NCBI GenBank assembly: GCA_965660945.1
Contig: CBFIBS010000010.1
Span: forward strand, 1 to 64,000
Origin: UBA7985 sp002711265
Lineage (GTDB): Bacteria; Pseudomonadota; Alphaproteobacteria; UBA7985
Direction: 5' to 3'
DNA length: 64,000 nucleotides
The position numbers and the translations under genes are program-made. Below, piece by piece: positions 8,179 through 18,903 of this stretch. Within the stretch, counting starts at the first letter, position 1. Every line of letters begins with the position of its first letter. A model generated the notes under the pieces. That model saw only the letters and a program-made list of their open reading frames with translations. It did not search any database and had not been told where the DNA came from.

Positions 8179-10092
8179 ATGACCGCCAAACCCACTGAAC
8201 CCACTGCCAATATTCAAGCGAAGGACGCCAAGGCTGCTGCAGACGGCAGCGCGGCCAAGGACAGCCGACCGGCCGCCTCGGACAGCGCGTCGTCGGCGCC
8301 GCGCGCATCCTACGAGCACGACGGCAAGCCATGGCTAACCGCTTTCAAGCTACTGCGTTACCTGTGGCCGGCGGACCGGCCGCGCCTGCGCCTGCTGTTC
8401 GTGCTGACCGGGCTGGCGATCCTGATGGGGCAGTTGTTTCTGGCGATCACCCCGATGGTGTTTGCCACTGCCGTTGACGCCGTTGGTGGCGAAGGCCGCT
8501 TCCCCAACGCCTCGCTGACGCTGCTGATCGGGCTGGTGACGGCCTTCGGTCTGGCGCGACTGCTGGCACAGGGCAGTCAGGAAATCAGCTCGGCGCTGTT
8601 CGTTTTCGTCGGCCAGAATGGCATCCGCTCGGTGGCGCTGGAGACCTTCCGCCACCTGCACGAACTCAGCCTTCGCTTCCACCTTGGCCGTCAGACCGGC
8701 GGACTGTCGCGGGCGATTGAACGCGGCACTAAGGGCATCGAATTCGTGCTGCGGATGACCACTTTCAACCTCGTCCCCACGACCTTCGCGATTGTGATCG
8801 TCAGCCTGATCCTGCTGTTTAACTTCGGGCCGCTCTACGCCGCGATCACATTCGTCACCGTGGTCGGTTACATCATCTACACGGTCATGGTCACCGACTG
8901 GCGCATCAAGTACCGCCGGATGATGAACGAGACTGATTCCGAGGCGACAACCAAGGCCGTCGACTCCCTGCTCAACTACGAGACGGTCAAGTATTTCTCC
9001 AATGAAGTGCACGAAGCCACGCGCTTCGACGGTGCGCTGCGCGGCTATGAACGCGCGGCGGTGAATAACCAGCTGTCGCTGTCGCTGCTCAACATCGGGC
9101 AGGGGATCATCATCGCCGCCGGGTTGGTTCTGCTGCTGTCCCTGTCGGTGCCGAAGGTGCTGGCCGGGGAGATGACGGTCGGCGATTTCGTCGCCATTCA
9201 GGCCTATCTGATCCAGCTGTATCTGCCGCTCAACTTCCTCGGCTTTGCCTACCGTGAGATCCGGCAGGGGCTGGTGGATATGGAGTACATGTTCAACCTG
9301 CTCGACGTCGACCGCGAGATCCCGGACAGCCCCGGGGCGCCAGCGCTCAAGATCGACGGTGGTCAGCTCGACTTCCAGACGGTCAATTTCGGCTACAACG
9401 ACGACCGTCAGATCCTCCACGACCTCGATTTCAGCGTCGAAGCGGGCAAGACTCTCGCCATTGTCGGGCCGTCGGGGTCGGGCAAGTCCACCATCGGCCG
9501 GATGCTGTTCCGCTTCTACGATGTCTGGGATGGCGCCATCCGCATCGACGGGCAGGACATCCGCCGGGTGCAGCAGGCCTCGCTGCGCGAAGCCATCGGG
9601 ATCGTCCCGCAGGATACGGTGCTGTTCAACGATACCATCGCCTACAACATTGCCTACGGTCGGCCCGACGCCTCCCTCGAGGACGTGATCGAGGCCGCCA
9701 AACTGGCCCAGATCCACGACTTCATCCTCGACCTGCCCGAGGGCTATGATACCCGGGTGGGCGAGCGCGGGCTGAAGCTCTCCGGCGGCGAACGCCAGCG
9801 GGTTTCCATCGCCCGGACCATCCTAAAAGACCCCTCGATCCTGCTGTTCGACGAGGCGACGTCTGCCCTCGATACCGATACCGAATCGGCGATTCAGGCG
9901 TCGCTTGCCGCGGTATCGCGCGACCGCACCACGCTGGTGATCGCGCACCGCTTGTCGACCGTGGTCGACGCTGATGAAATCATCGTTCTCGACAAGGGCC
10001 GCATCGCCGAACGCGGGTCGCATCAGGCCTTGCTGGAGCGCGACGGGGTTTATGCGCACATGTGGCATTCCCAGCAGGAAGCAGATGAGTAA
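8179..10092 (+). CDS. ABC exporter of the Atm1/ABCB7 (heavy-metal tolerance) type
   Basis: A 637-residue half-transporter with fused membrane and ATPase domains. Residues 1-55 are a low-complexity Ala/Asp/Lys/Ser stretch. Six membrane helices fill about residues 60-345, with NYETVKYFSNE typical of the Atm1 family. The nucleotide-binding domain has Walker A GPSGSGKST, signature LSGGERQRVSIAR and Walker B ILLFDEATSALD. Family members export glutathione-linked sulfur or metal conjugates and support cytosolic Fe-S or metal homeostasis; the substrate here is inferred. It should act as a homodimer in the inner membrane. The ATG at 8179 follows GAGAGCACCGGC, a moderate ribosome site. rpmB lies 91 bases downstream. 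Confidence 0.93.
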   Translation: MTAKPTEPTANIQAKDAKAAADGSAAKDSRPAASDSASSAPRASYEHDGKPWLTAFKLLRYLWPADRPRLRLLFVLTGLAILMGQLFLAITPMVFATAVDAVGGEGRFPNASLTLLIGLVTAFGLARLLAQGSQEISSALFVFVGQNGIRSVALETFRHLHELSLRFHLGRQTGGLSRAIERGTKGIEFVLRMTTFNLVPTTFAIVIVSLILLFNFGPLYAAITFVTVVGYIIYTVMVTDWRIKYRRMMNETDSEATTKAVDSLLNYETVKYFSNEVHEATRFDGALRGYERAAVNNQLSLSLLNIGQGIIIAAGLVLLLSLSVPKVLAGEMTVGDFVAIQAYLIQLYLPLNFLGFAYREIRQGLVDMEYMFNLLDVDREIPDSPGAPALKIDGGQLDFQTVNFGYNDDRQILHDLDFSVEAGKTLAIVGPSGSGKSTIGRMLFRFYDVWDGAIRIDGQDIRRVQQASLREAIGIVPQDTVLFNDTIAYNIAYGRPDASLEDVIEAAKLAQIHDFILDLPEGYDTRVGERGLKLSGGERQRVSIARTILKDPSILLFDEATSALDTDTESAIQASLAAVSRDRTTLVIAHRLSTVVDADEIIVLDKGRIAERGSHQALLERDGVYAHMWHSQQEADE

Positions 10093-10183
10093 GGCTCGCA
10101 GAGCTTAGGTCTGGCTTTTCCGGACGTCTTTGCGTAGAAAGCTGCATCCGTGCAAACACGATTGAAGATTAGGAGCGAGGCTT

Positions 10184-10474
10184 ATGTCCCGCCGTTGTGA
10201 TTTCGTCGGCCGCAAGCCGCAGTCTGGTAACAATGTTTCCCACGCGATGAACAAGACGCGTCGTCGCTGGCTGCCAAACCTGCAGAACGCGACCCTGCAT
10301 TCCGACATCCTGCAGGAAGGCGTCCGCGTTCGCCTGTCGACCCGTGCGATCCGCACCATCGAAAAGAACGGTGGTCTGGACTCGTTCCTGATGGGCACCC
10401 CGAACCGCAAATTGGGCCCGGATGCGCTGGCCATCAAAAAGCGGCTGGAAAAGGCGCAGGCTGCCGCGGCCTAG
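10184..10474 (+). CDS. rpmB: 50S ribosomal protein L28
   Basis: This 96-residue basic ribosomal protein matches alphaproteobacterial L28: MSRRCDFVGRKPQSGNNVSHAMNK at the start (zinc-free form), then RRWLPNLQ and a long C-terminal tail rich in Ala and Lys. A strong TAGGAG lies about eight bases before the ATG. Its TAG stop (10472-10474) shares the palindrome CTAG with the stop codon of queG on the other strand. Confidence 0.97.
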   Translation: MSRRCDFVGRKPQSGNNVSHAMNKTRRRWLPNLQNATLHSDILQEGVRVRLSTRAIRTIEKNGGLDSFLMGTPNRKLGPDALAIKKRLEKAQAAAA

Positions 10475-11547
10475 GCCGACGGTGTCTCTGAGCTGAGCTG
10501 TTCTAGCGCCCAGACGGCGCTTTCAGCCACCACAGCGTTTTCATGGCGCGCGAGCTGTTCCAACGGCCCGCGCGCTTTTTCGTGGCCGGAATTCCCCAGA
10601 CAGATCGCCAGATTCCGCAGAAAGCGGACAATGCCGATCCGCTTGACCGGGGACCCGGCGAAGGCCGCCCGGAACTGCGCGTCGTCATAGCCGACAAAAT
10701 CCAGCAGCCGGGGATCGGCGAGCAACGCACGCGGCTGGAACCCGGCTTCCGCCGTGGCCTGCGCAAACTTGTTCCACGGGCAGACCGCGAGGCAGTCATC
10801 GCAGCCATAGATGCGGTTGCCCATGGCGGCGCGGAACTCGACCGGGATCGGGCCGTCGTGCTCGATGCTCAGGTAGGCGAGGCAGCGAGTGGCGTCGAGC
10901 TGGTAGGGCGCGGGAATCGCGGCCGTCGGGCAGACGTCGATGCAGCGGCTGCAACTGCCGCAGTGATCGTCGCTGGGGCTGTCGGCTGGCAGCTCGAAGC
11001 CGAGGTAGATCAGCCCGAGAAACAGCCACGAGCCGAAATCCTGCGACACCAAATTGCTGTGCTTGCCCTGCCAGCCCACGGCGGTCTGGGCGGCCAGCGC
11101 CTTTTCCGGGACGGGGGCGGTATCGACGAAGACCTTGAGCGCCTGCCCGGTTTCCTCGCCGATCCAGCGGCCGAGCCGCTTGAGCTTTTTCTTCAGGATA
11201 TCGTGGTAGTCGCGGTTCTCGGCGTAGACCGAGAAGTTGGCGCGACCGGGATCGCGCAGCCGGTCCAGCGGGTCGCTGTCCGGGCCATAGTTGAGGCCGA
11301 CGGCGATGACCGACTTTGCTCCTTCCCACAGGGTCTGCGGGTCTGCGCGCTCGTCCAGCCGGCGTTCCATCCAGTCCATGGTGCCGTGCTGGCCGCTGGC
11401 GACGAAGTCCTGATAGCGCGCCCGGTTGCGCGCCGGGATCTGCGCCGGGCCGAAGCCAACAGCGTCGAAGCCCAGCGCCCGGGCTTCGGCGTCGATCCGC
11501 TGCTTCAGTGCAGCGGGGTCAAAGGGGGTCGATGTCGCCTCGGGCAT
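10471..11547 (-). CDS. queG: epoxyqueuosine reductase
   Basis: QueG reduces epoxyqueuosine to queuosine in tRNA, using cobalamin and two [4Fe-4S] clusters. Seen: the cluster motifs CGSCSRCIDVCP and CDDCLAVCPWN, the LNYG and NREYH-like segments of the reductase domain, and a HEAT-like C-terminus; 358 residues from the ATG at 11547. That ATG (MPEATSTPFD) is chosen over an upstream in-frame start because GGTGGCGGG precedes it. It overlaps the end of tgt by 29 bases. It is the last gene of a four-gene queuosine operon. The cobalamin need fits the cobST genes near 45 kb. Confidence 0.96.
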   Translation of the reverse strand: MPEATSTPFDPAALKQRIDAEARALGFDAVGFGPAQIPARNRARYQDFVASGQHGTMDWMERRLDERADPQTLWEGAKSVIAVGLNYGPDSDPLDRLRDPGRANFSVYAENRDYHDILKKKLKRLGRWIGEETGQALKVFVDTAPVPEKALAAQTAVGWQGKHSNLVSQDFGSWLFLGLIYLGFELPADSPSDDHCGSCSRCIDVCPTAAIPAPYQLDATRCLAYLSIEHDGPIPVEFRAAMGNRIYGCDDCLAVCPWNKFAQATAEAGFQPRALLADPRLLDFVGYDDAQFRAAFAGSPVKRIGIVRFLRNLAICLGNSGHEKARGPLEQLARHENAVVAESAVWALEQLSSETPSA

Positions 11548-12646
11548 AACCCGCCACCACTCCGGCTTCAAAGTCAGCGAAGGCGCCGGCCTCGATCGCC
11601 GAGCGCATCCGCGCCATCAGGTCCTGATAGTGCTGGATATTGTGCCACGACAAGAGCATGGCGCCGAGCATTTCATCGGCGCGGTGCAGGTGGCGGATGT
11701 AGGCGCGCGAATAGTTGCGGCAGGCCGGGCAGCTGCAGTCCTCATCGATGGGCCGGGGATCGTCCTGGTGCCGGGCGTTGCGCATGTTGATCGCTCCCCG
11801 CCAGGTAAAGGCCTGCCCGGTGCGCCCCGACCGCGTCGGCAGCACGCAGTCGAACTGGTCGATCCCGCGGCGCACGGCGCCGACCAGATCCAGTGGCTTG
11901 CCCACCCCCATGAGGTAGCGCGGCTTGTGCTGCGGCAGGTGCGGTTCACAGTCATCCAGTGTCTTGAACATCAGATCCTGGCCCTCGCCCACGGCCAGAC
12001 CGCCGACCGCGATGCCGTGGAAGTCCATCGGCTCCAGCGCGCGAATCGATTCCTCGCGCAGGTCGGCGAAGGTCGAGCCCTGCGCAATGCCGTAGATGCC
12101 ATAGCCCGGACGGTCGACCCAGGCGTCTCGGGACCGCTTGGCCCAGCGCATCGACAGCTGCATGGAGGTATCCGCGCCGAGCTTGTCGATTGGGTAGGGC
12201 GTGCACTCGTCTAGCGCCATGGTGATGGTCGAGCCCAGCAGGTGCTGGATGTGCATGGAGTCTTCCGGGGTCAGCCGGTGCTTGCTGCCGTCGATGTGCG
12301 AGCGGAAGGTGACCCCCTCCTCGGTCATCTTGCGCAGGTCGGCCAGCGACATGACCTGATAGCCGCCTGAGTCGGTCAGGATCGGCCCGTCCCAGTTCAT
12401 GAATTTGTGCAGGCCGCCGAGGTGGTGAATGCGTTCCGCCGTCGGCCGCACCATCAGGTGATAGGTGTTGCCGAGGATGATCTCGGCGCCCGTCGCCCGG
12501 ACGCTCTCCGGCATCATCGCTTTCACCGTCGCGGCGGTGCCCACGGGCATGAAGGCCGGGGTCTCGATCGTGCCGTGTGCCGTGTGCAGGCGCCCGCGCC
12601 GGGCCGCGCCATCGCTGGCCAGAATCTCGAAGGAAAAGTCGCTCAT
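11519..12646 (-). CDS. tgt: queuine/preQ1 tRNA-guanine transglycosylase
   Basis: Tgt swaps guanine-34 for preQ1 in tRNAs with GUN anticodons. Seen: LTDSGGYQVMSL with the general acid/base Asp, DCVLPTRSGRTGQAFT with the nucleophilic Asp, and a zinc site CSCPACRNYSRAYIRHL; 375 residues, normal length. The ATG at 12646 overlaps the queA stop by four bases, which points to translational coupling. Confidence 0.97.
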   Translation of the reverse strand: MSDFSFEILASDGAARRGRLHTAHGTIETPAFMPVGTAATVKAMMPESVRATGAEIILGNTYHLMVRPTAERIHHLGGLHKFMNWDGPILTDSGGYQVMSLADLRKMTEEGVTFRSHIDGSKHRLTPEDSMHIQHLLGSTITMALDECTPYPIDKLGADTSMQLSMRWAKRSRDAWVDRPGYGIYGIAQGSTFADLREESIRALEPMDFHGIAVGGLAVGEGQDLMFKTLDDCEPHLPQHKPRYLMGVGKPLDLVGAVRRGIDQFDCVLPTRSGRTGQAFTWRGAINMRNARHQDDPRPIDEDCSCPACRNYSRAYIRHLHRADEMLGAMLLSWHNIQHYQDLMARMRSAIEAGAFADFEAGVVAGYARGDIDPL

Positions 12647-13689
12647 CCCGTGGGTCGCTCCAGAAAACAGCCGTCACCGTAGCTGAAAAACCGATATTCC
12701 GCCGCGATGGCGTGGTCGTAGGCGGCCTTCATGGCTTCGGTGCCGCTGAAGGCGCAGACGAGCATGAACAGCGTCGACTGCGGCAGGTGAAAGTTCGTGA
12801 TCAGCGCGTCGACGACGTGGAAATCATCGCCGGGCTTGAGGAAGATATCCGTGCTCATGGCACCGGCCTGCCCGCGCAAGCTCTCCAGCGCGCGCAGCAC
12901 GGTAGTGCCGACCGCGACCACGCGGCGACCCTCCGCCCGGGCGCTGGCGATGAGAGCGGCGTTGTCCGCGTCCAGCGCGCAGGACTCGTGGTGCATCTGG
13001 TGGTCGCTGATGTCGTCGCTGCGGATTGGGGCAAAGGTGCCCAGACCGACGTCAAGCCGCACCTCGGCGACCTCAAGCGCGCGGGCGGCGCGCAGGCTTT
13101 CGAGTGTTTCCTCGTCGAAGTGCAGGCTGGCGGTCGGGGCCGCCAGCGACCCCATCTTGCGCCCGCAGAAGGTGCGATAGTCCGCGCGGTCGCGGTTCTC
13201 CCCGCCCTTGGCGCGGCGGATATAGGGTGGCAGCGGCATGTGCCCGAGCGCGTCGATGGTCTCCAGCACATCCGCGCCCTGCGCGTCGAAGCGGAGCTTG
13301 ATGTCGGCGCCGTCCTTGGCCTCGACCACGGCGCGCAGCCGGTCGCCGAAGAACAGGCCGTCGCCGGGTTCGAGCTTTTTGCCCGGGCGGGCGTAGCAGA
13401 CCCAGAGCGCGGGCTCGTCGGTTTCGGCGACCAGCGTCAGTTCGATGCGGCCGTCGAACCGTTGCCCGTCGCGCTCACGCTGGCCGATCAGGCGGCTGGC
13501 GAAGACCTGGCTGTTGTTGAACACCAGCAAGTCGCCATCGTGCAGGCACGCGGCGAGGTCGGCGAAGGTCCGGTCCACCCGGCTGCCGTCCCCCCGCACC
13601 TGCAGCAGGCGAGCCGCCGTGCGGGGGTAGACCGGGCGCTGGGCGATCAGCGCCTCGGGCAGGCTGAAATCGAAGTCGCTAAGCCGCAT
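12643..13689 (-). CDS. queA: S-adenosylmethionine:tRNA ribosyltransferase-isomerase
   Basis: QueA transfers and isomerises the ribosyl group of SAM onto preQ1-tRNA, giving epoxyqueuosine-tRNA. The 348-residue product starts MRLSDFDFSLPEALIAQ, the usual family start, and contains LPPYIRR, TASLHF and NFHLPQSTL. The ATG at 13689 lies inside the last codons of the transporter gene (11-base overlap); the longer frame to 13710 is less likely. Confidence 0.97.
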   Translation of the reverse strand: MRLSDFDFSLPEALIAQRPVYPRTAARLLQVRGDGSRVDRTFADLAACLHDGDLLVFNNSQVFASRLIGQRERDGQRFDGRIELTLVAETDEPALWVCYARPGKKLEPGDGLFFGDRLRAVVEAKDGADIKLRFDAQGADVLETIDALGHMPLPPYIRRAKGGENRDRADYRTFCGRKMGSLAAPTASLHFDEETLESLRAARALEVAEVRLDVGLGTFAPIRSDDISDHQMHHESCALDADNAALIASARAEGRRVVAVGTTVLRALESLRGQAGAMSTDIFLKPGDDFHVVDALITNFHLPQSTLFMLVCAFSGTEAMKAAYDHAIAAEYRFFSYGDGCFLERPTG

Positions 13690-14278
13690 TCGTGCTGCCG
13701 GACCGGGCAAAGATCCCTGCGATCACCAGCCGGAACGGCACCAGCGCCACGACCGCGACCAGGGCTTTGACCCCGAAATCGACGCTGGCGAAGTTCATCC
13801 AGTTCTCCGAGCCACCCGCCGCGATGCCGTAAAAGATGACGGTGTCGATCAGGCTGGCGACCAGCGAGCTGACCAGCGGCCCGAACCACCAGGCGCGCTG
13901 GCGCAGGCTGTTGAAAATGCCGATGTCGAGCATCTGTCCGACCACGAAGGCGGTCAGCGAGCCGAGCGCGATCCGACCCACCGACCAGGGGTCGGCAAAG
14001 CTGGCGCCGACGTCACCGCCGCTGGCCACGAAGAAGGCGACACCACCGAGAAAACCGATGGCGATGACCCACAGCGCGCGCCGCGCGCCGAACAGCCGGT
14101 TGATGATGTCGGTGATCAGGAAGGCAACGGGGAAGGTGAACTGGCCGTAGTTGAACCAGTTTTCATTGAGCCATCCGATACGGATGCCAACCAGCACGTT
14201 GGAAATGTAGACCACGAAGGCCATGAGCGCGCCGGCAATCACCAGCGCCGGCAGAGCGGCGGACTGCTGCTGTGTCAT
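13679..14278 (-). CDS. yhhQ: queuosine precursor transporter, YhhQ family
   Basis: A 199-residue inner-membrane protein with about six hydrophobic segments. Family hallmarks are NWFNYGQFTFPVAFLITDI, INRLFGARRA and SLIDTVIFYG. The family imports preQ0/preQ1 or related deazapurines. It is first in the operon with queA, tgt and queG, which supports a queuosine role. No queC, queD, queE or queF is in the window, so salvage of an imported base is possible, but those genes may be elsewhere. The ATG at 14278 is chosen because the upstream residues of the longer frame are Pro/Cys/Ser-rich and unlike the family. I looked for a preQ1 riboswitch in 14279-14378 and saw none, only a hairpin GCAGGC-AGGAG-GCCTGC. 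Confidence 0.92.
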   Translation of the reverse strand: MTQQQSAALPALVIAGALMAFVVYISNVLVGIRIGWLNENWFNYGQFTFPVAFLITDIINRLFGARRALWVIAIGFLGGVAFFVASGGDVGASFADPWSVGRIALGSLTAFVVGQMLDIGIFNSLRQRAWWFGPLVSSLVASLIDTVIFYGIAAGGSENWMNFASVDFGVKALVAVVALVPFRLVIAGIFARSGSTNAA

Positions 14279-14378
14279 TCGTCTTTTCTCCAGTTGTACC
14301 CCGGTGCGCGGCCCGGCAGGCAGGAGGCCTGCGGGTGTTCCGGCCCAGGTCGGGTAACGGCTTGGTCTTAGGGGAAAA

Positions 14379-15428
14379 TCAGCCCGGGCGCCAGAGCAGG
14401 ACGGCGAGCATGGTGGGCAGCAGCCCAATGAAATTGTTATCGGTGGCGAGGAAGATCAGCACCGAACCCGGCTCTTCGGTGGCCATCAGAGACACCGATT
14501 CCACATTGGCGATGGCGCCGAGGATGGGGTCGAGGTCGAGTATGACTTCGGGATCCAGCCGGGCGCCCGGTTCAACAGCACTCACCGGCACCCGCACCAG
14601 CCGGTTGCGCAGCGGCTCACGCATGGAGATGAAGCGGCGCTCGCTCAGCACCAGCCAGCGGCCATCAGGGCTGACGTCAGCGCCAGTCGGCGCAAACTCG
14701 CCATCCCATTCGTAGACCAGAACCGGCCAGTCCTCGTCTCCGGCCTCGTGGACCCAAGCGCGCAGACCGCCTTCGCGCTGCACCCCTTCGGCAACGGCGA
14801 ACAGCCGACCGTCGGGCAGCGTTGCCAGCGCTTCTACGCCGGCATTGTTCCGTCTCAGATCACGCAGGGCGATGGGGATGGGCAGGTCGGTCACCCGAGC
14901 CTCGCCGTCCATCAGGCCGACCCGGTGCCGCAGCTCGAAGCCCAGCGCGAGCTGCCCCTGCCACGCTGTCAGGGACTCGGCCTGTCGGGCGGGCAGGTCG
15001 GTCTGTCGGTCGCGGATCGGATACAGCTGCAGGCTGTTGCCGGTGAGGCCTTCGAGGCGGAGTTCATCCGTCCAATCCAGCACCAGATCACCGGTTAACA
15101 GGTCGCCATTGTCGGTCACTGCCAGCAGGCGCACGCCGCGTTTGACGCCCGAGGGCACCAGCCCGACTCCGAGGCCGCTGACCCCACCCAGACGAGGGTT
15201 CTCGGCGCTCAGCGCCAGTCCACCGACCCAGCTGAAGGCCGGCGGCAGGTCAGTCGGCGCGGGCAGGGGGGTGGCGATGACGCGGATGGTCTCGCCGACC
15301 TGGGTTTGCGACCGGGTTTGAGAATGGGCGGTGGTGGCAAAGCCACCCAATACACCAAGGCCACCAAGGCACAGAGCCGCGACCACCACGGCGAAGCCGG
15401 CGGCCAACCCCGAACGCCACTGCCCCAT
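14379..15428 (-). CDS. secreted esterase-like phytase-family protein
   Basis: A 349-residue exported protein. A signal peptide covers about residues 1-37 (hydrophobic AAGFAVVVAALCLGGLGVLG, then Ala-His-Ser). The rest resembles the esterase-like activity of phytase family (beta-propeller): LGGVSGL, LLAVTDNGDLL, GVEALATLPDGRLFAVAEG, SPDGRWLVLSERRF and ATDNNFIGLLPTML. Substrate is unknown. It lies 34 bases after infB in the same direction, the place where rbfA is usually found in related genomes, so it may be co-transcribed with the infB operon. The ATG at 15428 is chosen because it begins just before the signal peptide. Confidence 0.85.
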   Translation of the reverse strand: MGQWRSGLAAGFAVVVAALCLGGLGVLGGFATTAHSQTRSQTQVGETIRVIATPLPAPTDLPPAFSWVGGLALSAENPRLGGVSGLGVGLVPSGVKRGVRLLAVTDNGDLLTGDLVLDWTDELRLEGLTGNSLQLYPIRDRQTDLPARQAESLTAWQGQLALGFELRHRVGLMDGEARVTDLPIPIALRDLRRNNAGVEALATLPDGRLFAVAEGVQREGGLRAWVHEAGDEDWPVLVYEWDGEFAPTGADVSPDGRWLVLSERRFISMREPLRNRLVRVPVSAVEPGARLDPEVILDLDPILGAIANVESVSLMATEEPGSVLIFLATDNNFIGLLPTMLAVLLWRPG

Positions 15429-15462
15429 CAGGGGTGCTGCGTCCGGTGTCTCAGACGAGCCC

Positions 15463-18132
<2,670 letters not shown>

Positions 18133-18218
18133 TGTGTCTCAAAAACCCTTCTTACCGCGGCAGGTGCCGCATCATCCTTTCGGGATTGTCAGCGCATTGC
18201 ATTCATACCCGTGCTTGT

Positions 18219-18237
18219 GATCCCCGCAGCGGGGATG
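18219..18237 (-). other. hairpin in the infB leader
   Basis: ATCCCCG and CGGGGAT form a seven-base perfect stem with a CAG loop, between ylxR and infB. There is no T-run, so it is not a clear terminator. It may be a structured leader or a messenger-processing site; that is inference. Confidence 0.35.
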
Positions 18238-18243
18238 CTGTTA

Positions 18244-18852
18244 CTATGAAGCCGCCTCGGCGACCGTCGGATCAGTCGACAGGCCAACGCCACTGTGCAA
18301 GGCGTGGTCTGCCAGAATGGTTGCTGCCATCCGGGCATCGAGAACCCCCGAACAGACAGCCGTGGCGCGGCCAAGAGCCTGCGCCAGTGTTTCAGCGCTT
18401 TCGCTCACCAGCACCTCGGTCCCAGTTTGACCGGCGAGATGAATGAGCGGAGCCGTGGTTTGCGGGCTGCCATCAGAGGCCAGCACCAGCAGCGCCAGCT
18501 TTCCCTGCCGCAGCTTGTCCCGGGTTTTCTCCGTACCGACGATCAGGGCGCCAGACCGTCGTGCCAGTCCCAACCGGTCCAGCTTCGTTTTCCGGACCTG
18601 CTGCTCCACCTTTGACACCAAATCCCCCGGCACCCGGGCTGGGGTTTTCGCTGCGCGGGCGAAGGCGTTCTTCTTTACGGCAGTCTCTAGCACATCCCGA
18701 TGCGGAGTTAACCAGATTCCACGTCCCGGCAGCCGTTTGCCCGAGTCGAAGGTCACGCAACCGTCCGGATCGAGCACGAAACGCAGCAAAGCGTCCCGGT
18801 CGGCGATCTGGTTGGTTACCGCGCATTTGCGCTGTGGGTCCTTCTTGGGCAT
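18244..18852 (-). CDS. ylxR: YlxR/RnpM-type RNA-binding protein with L7Ae-like C-terminus
   Basis: This 202-residue protein has the DUF448 (YlxR) fold in residues 1-85 (RKCAVTNQ, LLRFVLDPDG, LPGRGIWLTP) and an L7Ae/L30e-like domain in about 100-180 (RRSGALIVGTEKTRDKL, LLVLASDGSPQT). YlxR relatives bind RNA, including RNase P RNA in firmicutes. Fusion to an L7Ae-like domain is common in alphaproteobacteria. It lies between nusA (51-base gap) and infB. Confidence 0.9.
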   Translation of the reverse strand: MPKKDPQRKCAVTNQIADRDALLRFVLDPDGCVTFDSGKRLPGRGIWLTPHRDVLETAVKKNAFARAAKTPARVPGDLVSKVEQQVRKTKLDRLGLARRSGALIVGTEKTRDKLRQGKLALLVLASDGSPQTTAPLIHLAGQTGTEVLVSESAETLAQALGRATAVCSGVLDARMAATILADHALHSGVGLSTDPTVAEAAS

Positions 18853-18903
18853 GGGCTGTCTCTCTGTGGCTCCTGCTTTACTCAGTTCGTTCTGCTGCCG
18901 GTC

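Noticed and set aside
8350..9717. Long reverse frame opposite the ABC exporter (455 codons)
   Set aside because: Composition is His/Gln/Arg-rich shadow sequence without motifs, while the forward frame has complete ABC motifs.
14279..14378. preQ1 riboswitch upstream of the queuosine transporter
   Set aside because: A GC hairpin is present, but the conserved preQ1 aptamer pattern and its A-rich tail are absent.
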